NCBI GenBank assembly: GCA_014879435.1
Contig: JACSSB010000191.1
Span: 1-16,617, forward strand
Direction: 5' to 3'
DNA length: 16,617 nt
DNA from: Phycisphaerales bacterium
GTDB taxonomy: Bacteria > Pseudomonadota > Gammaproteobacteria > Competibacterales > Competibacteraceae
Shown: positions 1 to 6,525 of the stretch, piece by piece
How positions within the stretch are numbered: position 1 is the first letter of the stretch
Layout of the letters: every line of letters begins with the position of its first letter
Made by a program: the position numbers and the translations under genes
The notes under the pieces: generated by a model
The model's database searches: none
The model's input: the letters and a program-made list of their open reading frames with translations, nothing else
What the model was told of the DNA's origin: nothing

Positions 1-36
1 ACGCTAAAGTCGGTCATCGCCAGGCAACTTTCACCG

Positions 37-69
37 AAAACCTCATCGAATCCGATGAGGTTTTTTTTT
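37..69 (+). terminator. Bidirectional rho-independent terminator
   Basis: A perfect 8-bp stem (CCTCATCG at 41-48, CGATGAGG at 53-60) encloses a 4-nt loop, is extended by A/T pairs, and is followed on the plus strand by nine T residues. Read on the minus strand the same hairpin is followed by four T, so it can also end the large leftward gene whose stop is at 182. On the plus strand it probably ends a gene lying left of the window; an in-frame TAA at 5-7 is a candidate stop, but too little sequence is present to identify that gene. Confidence 0.85.
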
Positions 70-78
70 GAAGTTCTT

Positions 79-165
79 TCAGGTATTTGATGCGGTGTCT
101 TGGCTGCACTCTGATAGCAACTGCTCATATTCGGCGATCATCTGTGCGCCCAGCAGAGCATGCAT
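79..165 (-). CDS. Possible tiny ORF or frameshifted tail of the TIR-CHAT gene
   Basis: Just past the stop of the large TIR-CHAT-STAND gene, the +1 frame is open from 219 down to a TGA at 79-81. Its first ATG (163-165) gives 28 residues beginning MHALLGAQMIAEYEQLL, which look like an amphipathic helix of the same style as the helical C-terminus of the upstream protein. There is no clear Shine-Dalgarno sequence before this ATG. It may be non-coding, a small downstream gene, or the remains of a longer C-terminus lost through a frameshift near 185-219. The sequence alone does not decide between these. Confidence 0.2.
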   Translation of the reverse strand: MHALLGAQMIAEYEQLLSECSQDTASNT

Positions 166-181
166 GGCGATCAGAGCCTGC

Positions 182-3100
182 TCAATTCGATGTGAGCTTT
201 TCAAGCAGGAGCTGAATTTCTACTGCGTATTGATAATGTAGCTCTGGATCAGCGGCTAATGCAGGATCACGAGAACCCGCTAGAATGGCCTGCAATTTTG
301 TGATTAGCCGCTGGCCAGAGGGTGGGACATTGGGGCTGGTCGCGATCTGATCCAATTTGGTGGCGAGCGCATCGGTATCGCCAGCTTGAATCGCCTGAGC
401 GATTTGTGCACATAATCGGGCACCGGGATTGGTGTTTTCGCCACCGGCTTGCCGGTACGCGAGATATTTTTGGATGGCCTGTCGCCGGGCTTGATCGGCT
501 ACATCAGGGTTTGGAACCGCTTGACCGATATCGTGTAATCCCCGGCGTATCGTCCAATTGCGGGTAGTTGGATTTTCAGGTGGGTTACATTCGCTGGCCC
601 GATATAATTCTTGGCGGGCCTCGTCGGGCCGCCGCAGTTGAATCAATATATTCGCCAACTTGTTACGGCTGGCTTCCTCGCTGCGACCATCTCCTAGTTC
701 TCGGTACAATTCTGCCATCCGCCGATAGGAGAGCGCTGCGGGTTCAAGCTGATTGAGTATTTGGTGCAGATGACCCAGATCCCCCAGCGTTTCAGCGATC
801 CCCACCCGATTGCGTTGCTGCTCGTAGAGATATAAGGCTTGCTGGCAAGCCTGTAGCGCCGCCTCGATCTCGTGGTTCATTTTGCGGGCTAGACCCAGTT
901 GCCGCCAGGCTTGCGCCGCTCCATCCGGTTCACCCAGTGCTTCGAATGTTTGTCGGGCGATATGGTATAGCTGTGCGGCTTCGGCATAGCGCCCTTGCTG
1001 TTGGCGCACAAGACCCAGTTGTATGTTATTGGTCGCGAAAGCCGCATTTTGGGTGTCAGATCCGGCGTGCGCCAGCGCCGCTTCGTAAGCAGTAGCGGCT
1101 TCCTGCAAGCGGCGTAGATCAGTGAGGCAATCACCGCCTTCGGCATTAGCGACCGCAGCCATCCGACCGGCACTGACATTGCCAGCATCTGCCAGTATTT
1201 GAAACTGCTGGCGGGCAAGATTGAATTCCCGTGCCGCCGGTTCAATCGCCTCTGCCTGTTTCAGTAGCTTGCCGAGTTGCAAATGCGCACGTGCTAGATC
1301 GTAGGTGGCGCCAGGGTAGGCATCAGCCCCCGCATCTTGGCAAAGACGCAACATCTTGCGCGCCGCTTGCAAGGCATCTTCTAGTGCGCCATCGTTGCGT
1401 AGTCGCTCGACGTTTAGCCGTTCTGTTTCAAAACGCGTTCGGTTCCAGCCGAGTAGTGTCTGATTAGCGCGTTCGCGGGCGGCCACCACTTCTGCCAGGG
1501 CGGTGGGAAACCCAAGATGAGTCAGCATTTGCTCCAATTGAACCACTGTCTGCGCAGTTCGTTCATGAGTGGCATGCTGAATATGATCACGCAGTAGAGC
1601 AAGCAGGTTGGGTAATTCCAAGCGTAACAGGCGAATCGTGCGGGTGTTGTCCTTGAAGTACTGTTGGTAGAGGCCAGCCAGCAATTGTTCCATGCCAGAG
1701 CGCCAGCGTTGCTGCCAGATCGTGCGCTGACTCGAACTTGACTGACTGGCTAGGTAGTGGATCAGTGCTGGATCGAAGCGTAAATGCCCGTATCCCTGAT
1801 CTTCAGCAAGGCCCAAGTCGATGATTCGTGTGCAGAATAGGTCGGTAGCCGAGGTGTCCAGCTCCAAGGCATGCCCCAAGACGCTGCGGTTGATCCCTTC
1901 TCTACAGAACACGAGAATCGTCAGTTGATCCCGTTCTTTCCTCGACAATCGGCGCAAGATCAGTTCCAGACTCAGGTAAAGCGGCCATTGCGAATTATTG
2001 CCGTGAACATGGAGTAATTTAGCCCGTAGCGGGCGCAACCGTTTCAGGGCGGTACCCACACCCAAGCGACCTACTTCATGCGCCAGGTGGCGCAAGGTTC
2101 CTGGATGTCCTCCAGCCAGTGCGGCGATAGCATGTACTTGCCGGAAACTCATACCGCTGTCGGCATTCGGTGGCATTTCTCGGGTTTTGATCAGGGTCTG
2201 GCTGAGTATGGTCACCGCCTCGTTTTCATCCAGCGGACTTAGGATGGTTTCCGTCCAGGGTTGGACAAAAGAAGGTGGTCCGATACGACCCAGTCCCAAC
2301 AGACGAAGTTTCGGCCAGTCGCTCAATAATTGTTTCCAGAATTGATCGAGAGCCTCATCTTGCTCCATGGGCCATTGTTCTAATTGGTCCAATACAATCA
2401 GAACCGACTGTGTCCACAAGGTTTGCCGAAGATAGGTGAGTGCTTGCCACTGGGTCTGGTAGTGCGCGACCGACCAGCGTTTATTTTCAGGGAGTAGCTG
2501 CTGGCCAAGGGTCTCTAATAGCGTCTGTATATCCTCGGCGTCACTGGCACGTAGATAAGCGATGTGCTGATAGCAGCCACGACGTGCGAGCCAGCTGGCG
2601 AGGGCGATCGCGACCTCGGTCTTGCCATTGCCGCCGGGTCCACGCAGAAAGACTTTGGAATGGTTTTCGAGCAGCCGTTCCAGAATCAGCAGATCACGCC
2701 CGCGTCCGATGCAGCCGATGGGTGTGGGCTTGGGCAGGGACTTTGGAAGCTCGGGCGGAGCTAGATCGAGCAGTCGGCGTCGAAGATCCAGCGGAGGACG
2801 TATGATGAGTCGCGGATCACGTTGACCCGAGTATAAGATGCAGCTCAGCCAATCCCATAAATAAACCCCGCCGCCACCCAAACCTGCGGTACGGTAACTG
2901 TCATTGGCCAATTGGCGATGACCGGCGAATACGGCCTGACTGATGTGAGAGCCTCGCAGCAATTCTTCGTAGAACACGGCCCAGAATCGGCGCAAGGTTT
3001 CCGCAGGGGTGCTGGAATGGACGGTGATGACAGCCGCGATCCCTGCCGCCAGCAGAGAGGCGGCCAATTGGACCACGCTAGCGGAACCGGCACCGTTCCT

Positions 3101-4453
3101 GGTGCAAGCCAGAACCACCAGACGAATGCGATAACTGGCCAACAGAGAGGCCAGTACGGGCGCGGGGATAAAGTGGGTCTCATGGCAAAGTGGTGTGTGC
3201 AGATCGTAACTGGCTTCGAATCCGAACACGGCAACATTCTGCTCAGAGTCATGGCGAATAAAGCCATTCAAATGCAGGGCGGTGAAGGGTCGTCCCGCAG
3301 CCCAAGCGATGCTCATCTGCCTTTCCAGATTCATTAGGGTCGGTGGGTCGAGTGATTGCAACTCGATCAAACCACCTAGACCATCGAGTGCTTCCAGCAA
3401 TGGCAAAGTGTGGGAGCGATAATCTGGATGACCGGTCGGTTCGATATCAGGACGTGGGCTGATACTCAAAATTCGTAGTGGCAGCGGAATCGGTGGAAAG
3501 TGATCGTTCCCTCCCAAAAGTCGGCGCCGGAATTGGACCGGTAGTTTTCCTTGGAGCAGGAAATCGGTTTCATCATGCAGGAGTTCCCAAGGCAAGCTAA
3601 GCACCATGGCGGTGGCTGTTTGTGTGGTATCCCCGGTGATGACCAGACAGCGGTCCTGAATATTTGCATCATTGCGCCAGACTGCTACCAGATCCCGCAA
3701 CTCCGGTACGCCGAGGGTGGCTTGGTAGAGCGCGTGGCCCCAGGAAGCCAGAAAGCTATCGGTGCGGCGAGCAATCTGGCAGACGGTATCGGTTGGCCAA
3801 CGCGGGTGCTGCTGCAAATACCAATGGAGGATTCGTGGATCGGGGGGGCGCGGTAGCGCATTGACAGTCACACAGACGGTGGTGGGGATGGATGGAGGAT
3901 GAGGATGAGGATGAGGATGGTTGAGCTTGGCCACTAGCTGCCAATGATCGGAAACTCCCGGATTGACCTGACTGAAGCTGAGCTCCAACTCCACTGGCGA
4001 GAGAGAATGCTGAGAGATGGCGATACTGGAAGGGGATACGCCCAGCGCCGTCAGCAAGTCTGGCAAAACCGCACTCAATCCTTCGGTGGATAGTCGAATG
4101 GGAGCGGTCCGTGGCAGCGGAGTAAACCAATCATTAAGGACAGTGAGATCGGTGCCCGGTAGCAACAGCGGAATAACCCGATAGCTGTCAGCCCGGCGTC
4201 GTTCTGTGGCCTGTGCGATCTCGATTTCCCGGTGTAACCAGTCTGGATCGTCGGTGTTGAGACTGAGCACCACGATAACCTGGCGGGCCTGATCGATGGC
4301 CCAGCGCACCTCGGGTGCGAGCCGTTCGCTGCCGCGCAGGCCGTGTACATCATGCCAGACGCTGAGGTGGTAAGTTTCCAGCGCCAAGCCCAGATCCCGA
4401 GCAAAAGCGGCGTCGGCATGGGCATGGCAGATAAAAATGGGGGCAGTAGCCAT
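182..4453 (-). CDS. TIR-CHAT-STAND NTPase-TPR multidomain protein
   Basis: A 1423-aa cytoplasmic protein. Residues 4-136 form a TIR domain (start IFICHAHAD; DWLHREIEIA carries Glu76 at the NAD-cleaving glutamate position). Residues about 195-545 form a CHAT caspase-like domain (LPWELLHD at 288-295; Cys450 in VVLACTRNG), but the expected HxxGHG reads HLNGFI at 394-399, so Phe398 replaces the catalytic His. A STAND-type NTPase follows: Walker A GPGGNGKT at 605-612, Walker B VLIVLDQ with Asp689, Arg723 at the sensor position, GHP at 782-784, then a winged-helix-like region (about 825-900). TPR-like helices occupy about 1020-1290. Known families suggest an NTP-gated sensor whose TPRs detect a trigger and whose TIR cleaves NAD+; a conflict or antiphage role is inferred. 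The ATG at 4453 is chosen because GGAG lies 7 nt upstream; an ATG 34 codons further out would translate promoter DNA. No defence gene adjoins it. Confidence 0.93.
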   Translation of the reverse strand: MATAPIFICHAHADAAFARDLGLALETYHLSVWHDVHGLRGSERLAPEVRWAIDQARQVIVVLSLNTDDPDWLHREIEIAQATERRRADSYRVIPLLLPGTDLTVLNDWFTPLPRTAPIRLSTEGLSAVLPDLLTALGVSPSSIAISQHSLSPVELELSFSQVNPGVSDHWQLVAKLNHPHPHPHPPSIPTTVCVTVNALPRPPDPRILHWYLQQHPRWPTDTVCQIARRTDSFLASWGHALYQATLGVPELRDLVAVWRNDANIQDRCLVITGDTTQTATAMVLSLPWELLHDETDFLLQGKLPVQFRRRLLGGNDHFPPIPLPLRILSISPRPDIEPTGHPDYRSHTLPLLEALDGLGGLIELQSLDPPTLMNLERQMSIAWAAGRPFTALHLNGFIRHDSEQNVAVFGFEASYDLHTPLCHETHFIPAPVLASLLASYRIRLVVLACTRNGAGSASVVQLAASLLAAGIAAVITVHSSTPAETLRRFWAVFYEELLRGSHISQAVFAGHRQLANDSYRTAGLGGGGVYLWDWLSCILYSGQRDPRLIIRPPLDLRRRLLDLAPPELPKSLPKPTPIGCIGRGRDLLILERLLENHSKVFLRGPGGNGKTEVAIALASWLARRGCYQHIAYLRASDAEDIQTLLETLGQQLLPENKRWSVAHYQTQWQALTYLRQTLWTQSVLIVLDQLEQWPMEQDEALDQFWKQLLSDWPKLRLLGLGRIGPPSFVQPWTETILSPLDENEAVTILSQTLIKTREMPPNADSGMSFRQVHAIAALAGGHPGTLRHLAHEVGRLGVGTALKRLRPLRAKLLHVHGNNSQWPLYLSLELILRRLSRKERDQLTILVFCREGINRSVLGHALELDTSATDLFCTRIIDLGLAEDQGYGHLRFDPALIHYLASQSSSSQRTIWQQRWRSGMEQLLAGLYQQYFKDNTRTIRLLRLELPNLLALLRDHIQHATHERTAQTVVQLEQMLTHLGFPTALAEVVAARERANQTLLGWNRTRFETERLNVERLRNDGALEDALQAARKMLRLCQDAGADAYPGATYDLARAHLQLGKLLKQAEAIEPAAREFNLARQQFQILADAGNVSAGRMAAVANAEGGDCLTDLRRLQEAATAYEAALAHAGSDTQNAAFATNNIQLGLVRQQQGRYAEAAQLYHIARQTFEALGEPDGAAQAWRQLGLARKMNHEIEAALQACQQALYLYEQQRNRVGIAETLGDLGHLHQILNQLEPAALSYRRMAELYRELGDGRSEEASRNKLANILIQLRRPDEARQELYRASECNPPENPTTRNWTIRRGLHDIGQAVPNPDVADQARRQAIQKYLAYRQAGGENTNPGARLCAQIAQAIQAGDTDALATKLDQIATSPNVPPSGQRLITKLQAILAGSRDPALAADPELHYQYAVEIQLLLEKLTSN
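3895..3918. repeat. (GAGGAT)4 hexanucleotide microsatellite
   Basis: Four perfect tandem copies of GAGGAT lie inside the TIR-CHAT gene. On the coding strand they read CATCCT and encode a His-Pro run (about residues 179-187) in the linker between the TIR and CHAT domains. A copy-number change would alter linker length by two residues without breaking the frame. Confidence 0.95.
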
Positions 4454-4518
4454 CGCGCGACTCCGGCGAGGTGTCAAAATAGTTGGGGATGTTAGCGTAA
4501 AAACACTCTGATGGAATT

Positions 4519-4546
4519 CTTGAAAAATGTGGGCTTGGCCCCATCT
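4519..4546 (+). promoter_or_regulatory. Sigma-32 (heat-shock) promoter of the hsp20 gene
   Basis: CTTGAAA at 4519-4525 and CCCCATCT at 4539-4546 are separated by 13 bp. This matches the enterobacterial sigma-32 consensus (CTTGAAA, about 13-16 bp, CCCCATnT) at every specified base. Transcription should start near 4552, giving a leader of roughly 58 nt before the hsp20 start codon. The element lies in the divergent gap of about 156 bp shared with the leftward TIR-CHAT gene, for which I find no convincing promoter. Confidence 0.9.
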
Positions 4547-4563
4547 TAAGGGCAAGACCCACA

Positions 4564-4606
4564 GCGTTCTTTGGAACGCGGGAATCCAAATGACAGAGGA
4601 GATTTG
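4564..4606 (+). promoter_or_regulatory. Candidate RNA thermometer in hsp20 leader
   Basis: The leader contains a 6-bp hairpin (GCGTTC at 4564-4569, GAACGC at 4574-4579). It also contains a competing segment, TTCTTTG at 4567-4573, that can pair with CAGAGGA at 4594-4600 over seven pairs including two G-U, covering the Shine-Dalgarno sequence. A weaker 5-bp stem (CAAAT at 4587-4591, ATTTG at 4602-4606) would instead place that sequence in its loop. U-rich strands masking the ribosome site are typical of thermometers in small heat-shock mRNAs. The function here is inferred from pairing alone. Confidence 0.35.
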
Positions 4607-4609
4607 ATC

Positions 4610-5050
4610 ATGGCTCTCATACGCTATGAACCTTTTAATCTATTGAATCAGTTGCAACGGGAAATGAATCGGCTGCTCGATACTGGCCGTCTTGACAACG
4701 CGGAAGCAGGCCATGTCCTGGCGGATTGGGCACCAACAGTGGATATTGAGGAAGAAACCAACCAATTCATCATCCATGCCGATCTACCCGGCGTCGAGAA
4801 CAAGGACATCGATATTACCCTGGAAAATGGGGTGTTGACGCTGAAGGGCCAGCGCTCCACCGAAAACCAGGAAGAAGGCAAACAGTATCGTCGCGTTGAG
4901 CGCGTGCGCGGAACCTTCATGCGGCGATTTGCATTGCCGGATGTCGCGGATGCTGACAAGGTGAGCGCCAAATATAAAGATGGCGTATTGGAGGTACTGG
5001 TGCCGAAACGGGAATCGGTGCAGCCACGGCGAATAGCCATCGAAAGCTAA
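4610..5050 (+). CDS. Small heat-shock protein, Hsp20/IbpA family
   Basis: A 146-aa cytoplasmic ATP-independent chaperone that binds unfolding proteins and holds them for refolding by DnaK/ClpB. The alpha-crystallin domain spans about residues 40-133, with the conserved DLPGV segment, the GVLTLKG strand and the GVLEVLVPK signature. The C-terminal RRIAIES carries the I-x-I motif that docks neighbouring subunits in the oligomer, and the N-terminal arm is short. The ATG at 4610 is chosen because AGAGGAG ends 8 nt upstream and MALIRYEP is a typical family N-terminus; a TTG further upstream lies in the leader. It stands alone, with a sigma-32 promoter before it and hairpins after it. Confidence 0.95.
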   Translation: MALIRYEPFNLLNQLQREMNRLLDTGRLDNAEAGHVLADWAPTVDIEEETNQFIIHADLPGVENKDIDITLENGVLTLKGQRSTENQEEGKQYRRVERVRGTFMRRFALPDVADADKVSAKYKDGVLEVLVPKRESVQPRRIAIES

Positions 5051-5060
5051 TCGCTGATTC

Positions 5061-5093
5061 ATACTGGACACGATAAGGTACGGTGTCCAGTAT
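5061..5093. terminator. Stem-loop after hsp20
   Basis: A perfect 11-bp inverted repeat (ATACTGGACAC at 5061-5071, GTGTCCAGTAT at 5083-5093) begins 10 nt after the hsp20 stop. There is no T-run, so it may act as a 3'-end stabiliser or factor-assisted terminator rather than a classical intrinsic one. It lies in the convergent gap with the regulator gene and could serve both strands. Confidence 0.6.
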
Positions 5094-5113
5094 CGATAAT
5101 ATCGTAGGAATGG

Positions 5114-5141
5114 CGCGGACTTCGGTCCGCGTCGTCGTTTT
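5114..5141 (+). terminator. UUCG-capped hairpin, probable terminator
   Basis: A 7-bp GC-rich stem (CGCGGAC at 5114-5120, GTCCGCG at 5125-5131) is capped by a stable TTCG tetraloop and followed at 5138-5141 by a short TTTT. It is the second hairpin in the convergent gap between hsp20 and the response regulator. The weak T-run makes efficient intrinsic termination uncertain. Confidence 0.55.
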
Positions 5142-5172
5142 GAGCGGTGAAAGATAGGCCGTTATCTCGTGT

Positions 5173-6525
5173 TTACAGTGGGCGTCGGTTGCCGTCTGCC
5201 AGTCCGTAGCGGCGAATCTTGTCATGCAACGTCGCCTTTGGAATGCTGAGGGCCTCACTGGTTCGGGCCAGACTGCCGTTCTGTCGGCGCAATTCATCCG
5301 CAATCAGCGAGCGCTCGAAAATTTCAACTGCTTCCGCCAAAGGGATCAGCGATTTGGGCGCATCGCTATGTTCCACGATCATAGACGGACGCAAGCCGAG
5401 CACAAAGCACTCAGCGACATTGCGCAGTTCACGAATATTACCCGGCCACGCGTGAGCGATCAGCTCGCGTGCTTGTAGCGGCGACATCGGAGGCGGCTCG
5501 CGGCCATGACGGGTGGCAGCTTGACCGACGAAATGCTCGAACAGCAGCGTAATATCTTCGCGGCGCTCGCGTAGCGGCGGTAATTCCAGGGTGGCCACAT
5601 TGAGTCGGTAATACAGATCCCGCCGAAACTGGCCTTTTTCGACGAGCACTTCAAGATTTTCCTTGGTGGCGGCGATCACCCGACAATCGACAGCAACCGG
5701 CGTGTTTGAACCGAGCCGTTCGATGGTGCGCTCTTGCAGAAAACGCAAAAATTTGATCTGCATAGCAATCGGCATGCTTTCAATTTCATCGAGAAATAAA
5801 GTGCCGCCTTGGGCGTGCTCGATTTTACCGATGCGCCGTTTGGAAGCGCCCGTGAAAGCTCCTGCCTCATGGCCGAAGATCTCGCTTTCAAATAAGGTAT
5901 CTGGCAAACCGCCGCAGTTGAGTGCGACAAAATGCTTGTTGCTGCGCTGACTGAATTGATGCAGGCATTGCGCCACCAAATCCTTGCCAGTTCCGGTTTC
6001 CCCGTAAATCAGCACATCGATAGCGGTATCGGCAAGGTTAGAAATCAGTCGACGGAGCTGTTCCATCGCGGAGGAATATCCGATCAACCAATTCTGAATC
6101 GGCGGGTGGCCCTGAATGCGCTGCCGCAATTCCCGCACCTCCAGTGTTAATCGACGCTTGTCCAGAGCACGACGCACGGCATCGATCAAACGGTCTCGGG
6201 TAAAGGGTTTTTCAATGAAATCGTAGGCGCCATCCTTCATGGCTTGTACCGCCATTGCGATGTCGCCATGGCCCGTAATCAGGACGATGGGCAATGTGGC
6301 ATCCATCACCATCAATTCGCGGAGCAAGCTCAGTCCATCCATACCCGGCAGACGGATATCGCTGACGATCACACCGGGAAAATCCGCGTTGACCAGCCGA
6401 CGCGCCTTTTCAGCGGAATCAACGCCTTCGGTGCTGAAACCCTCCAGTTCGATAGCCTGCTCGCAGCTCAGGCGAACATCAGCGTCGTCTTCGATGACCA
6501 GCACTTGGATATTTTTAGTGGGCAT
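5173..6525 (-). CDS. aauR: Sigma-54-dependent response regulator, AauR/DctD type
   Basis: A 450-aa NtrC-family activator. The receiver domain (about residues 5-120) has the acidic pocket EDD at 12-14, phospho-acceptor Asp56 in VSDIRLPG and Lys106 in EKPF. The AAA+ sigma-54 activation domain (about 145-380) has Walker A GETGTGK at 175-181, the sigma-54-contacting GAFTGA loop at 222-227 and Walker B GTLFLDE at 241-247. A Fis-type helix-turn-helix spans about 409-441. It should use ATP to open sigma-54 promoters when phosphorylated by the adjacent kinase. The ATG at 6525 lies inside the kinase gene (11-bp overlap), suggesting translational coupling. The order regulator-kinase-ansB matches the Pseudomonas acidic-amino-acid locus (aauR-aauS-ansB), hence the symbol; DctD is the alternative name. 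Confidence 0.9.
   Translation of the reverse strand: MPTKNIQVLVIEDDADVRLSCEQAIELEGFSTEGVDSAEKARRLVNADFPGVIVSDIRLPGMDGLSLLRELMVMDATLPIVLITGHGDIAMAVQAMKDGAYDFIEKPFTRDRLIDAVRRALDKRRLTLEVRELRQRIQGHPPIQNWLIGYSSAMEQLRRLISNLADTAIDVLIYGETGTGKDLVAQCLHQFSQRSNKHFVALNCGGLPDTLFESEIFGHEAGAFTGASKRRIGKIEHAQGGTLFLDEIESMPIAMQIKFLRFLQERTIERLGSNTPVAVDCRVIAATKENLEVLVEKGQFRRDLYYRLNVATLELPPLRERREDITLLFEHFVGQAATRHGREPPPMSPLQARELIAHAWPGNIRELRNVAECFVLGLRPSMIVEHSDAPKSLIPLAEAVEIFERSLIADELRRQNGSLARTSEALSIPKATLHDKIRRYGLADGNRRPL

Noticed and set aside
15..17. ATG on the minus strand as the start of a gene running off the left edge
   Set aside because: Only five codons are visible with no clear ribosome site. The strong plus-strand terminator at 37-69 fits better with a plus-strand gene ending at the TAA at 5-7.
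2440..2825. Overlapping plus-strand open frames opposite the NTPase region
   Set aside because: They are shadows of a well-supported coding frame with Walker motifs; their translations have no recognisable domains.
3842..3848. Run of seven G in the TIR-CHAT gene as a phase-variable tract
   Set aside because: Seven G is at the short end for slippage, and the frame is intact through it.
3895..3918. CRISPR or direct-repeat array
   Set aside because: The units are contiguous hexamers without spacers, inside a coding sequence. No spaced repeats of 23-40 bp occur anywhere in the window.
4457..4481. TTGACA (minus strand, 4471-4476) as a -35 box for the TIR-CHAT gene
   Set aside because: A -10 box at normal spacing would overlap the start codon at 4453, and no TATAAT-like hexamer is there.
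4454..4555. N-terminal extension of the TIR-CHAT protein from an ATG at 4555
   Set aside because: The extra 34 residues translate the reverse of the hsp20 promoter and do not look like protein. The ATG at 4453 has a Shine-Dalgarno sequence and begins directly at the TIR domain.
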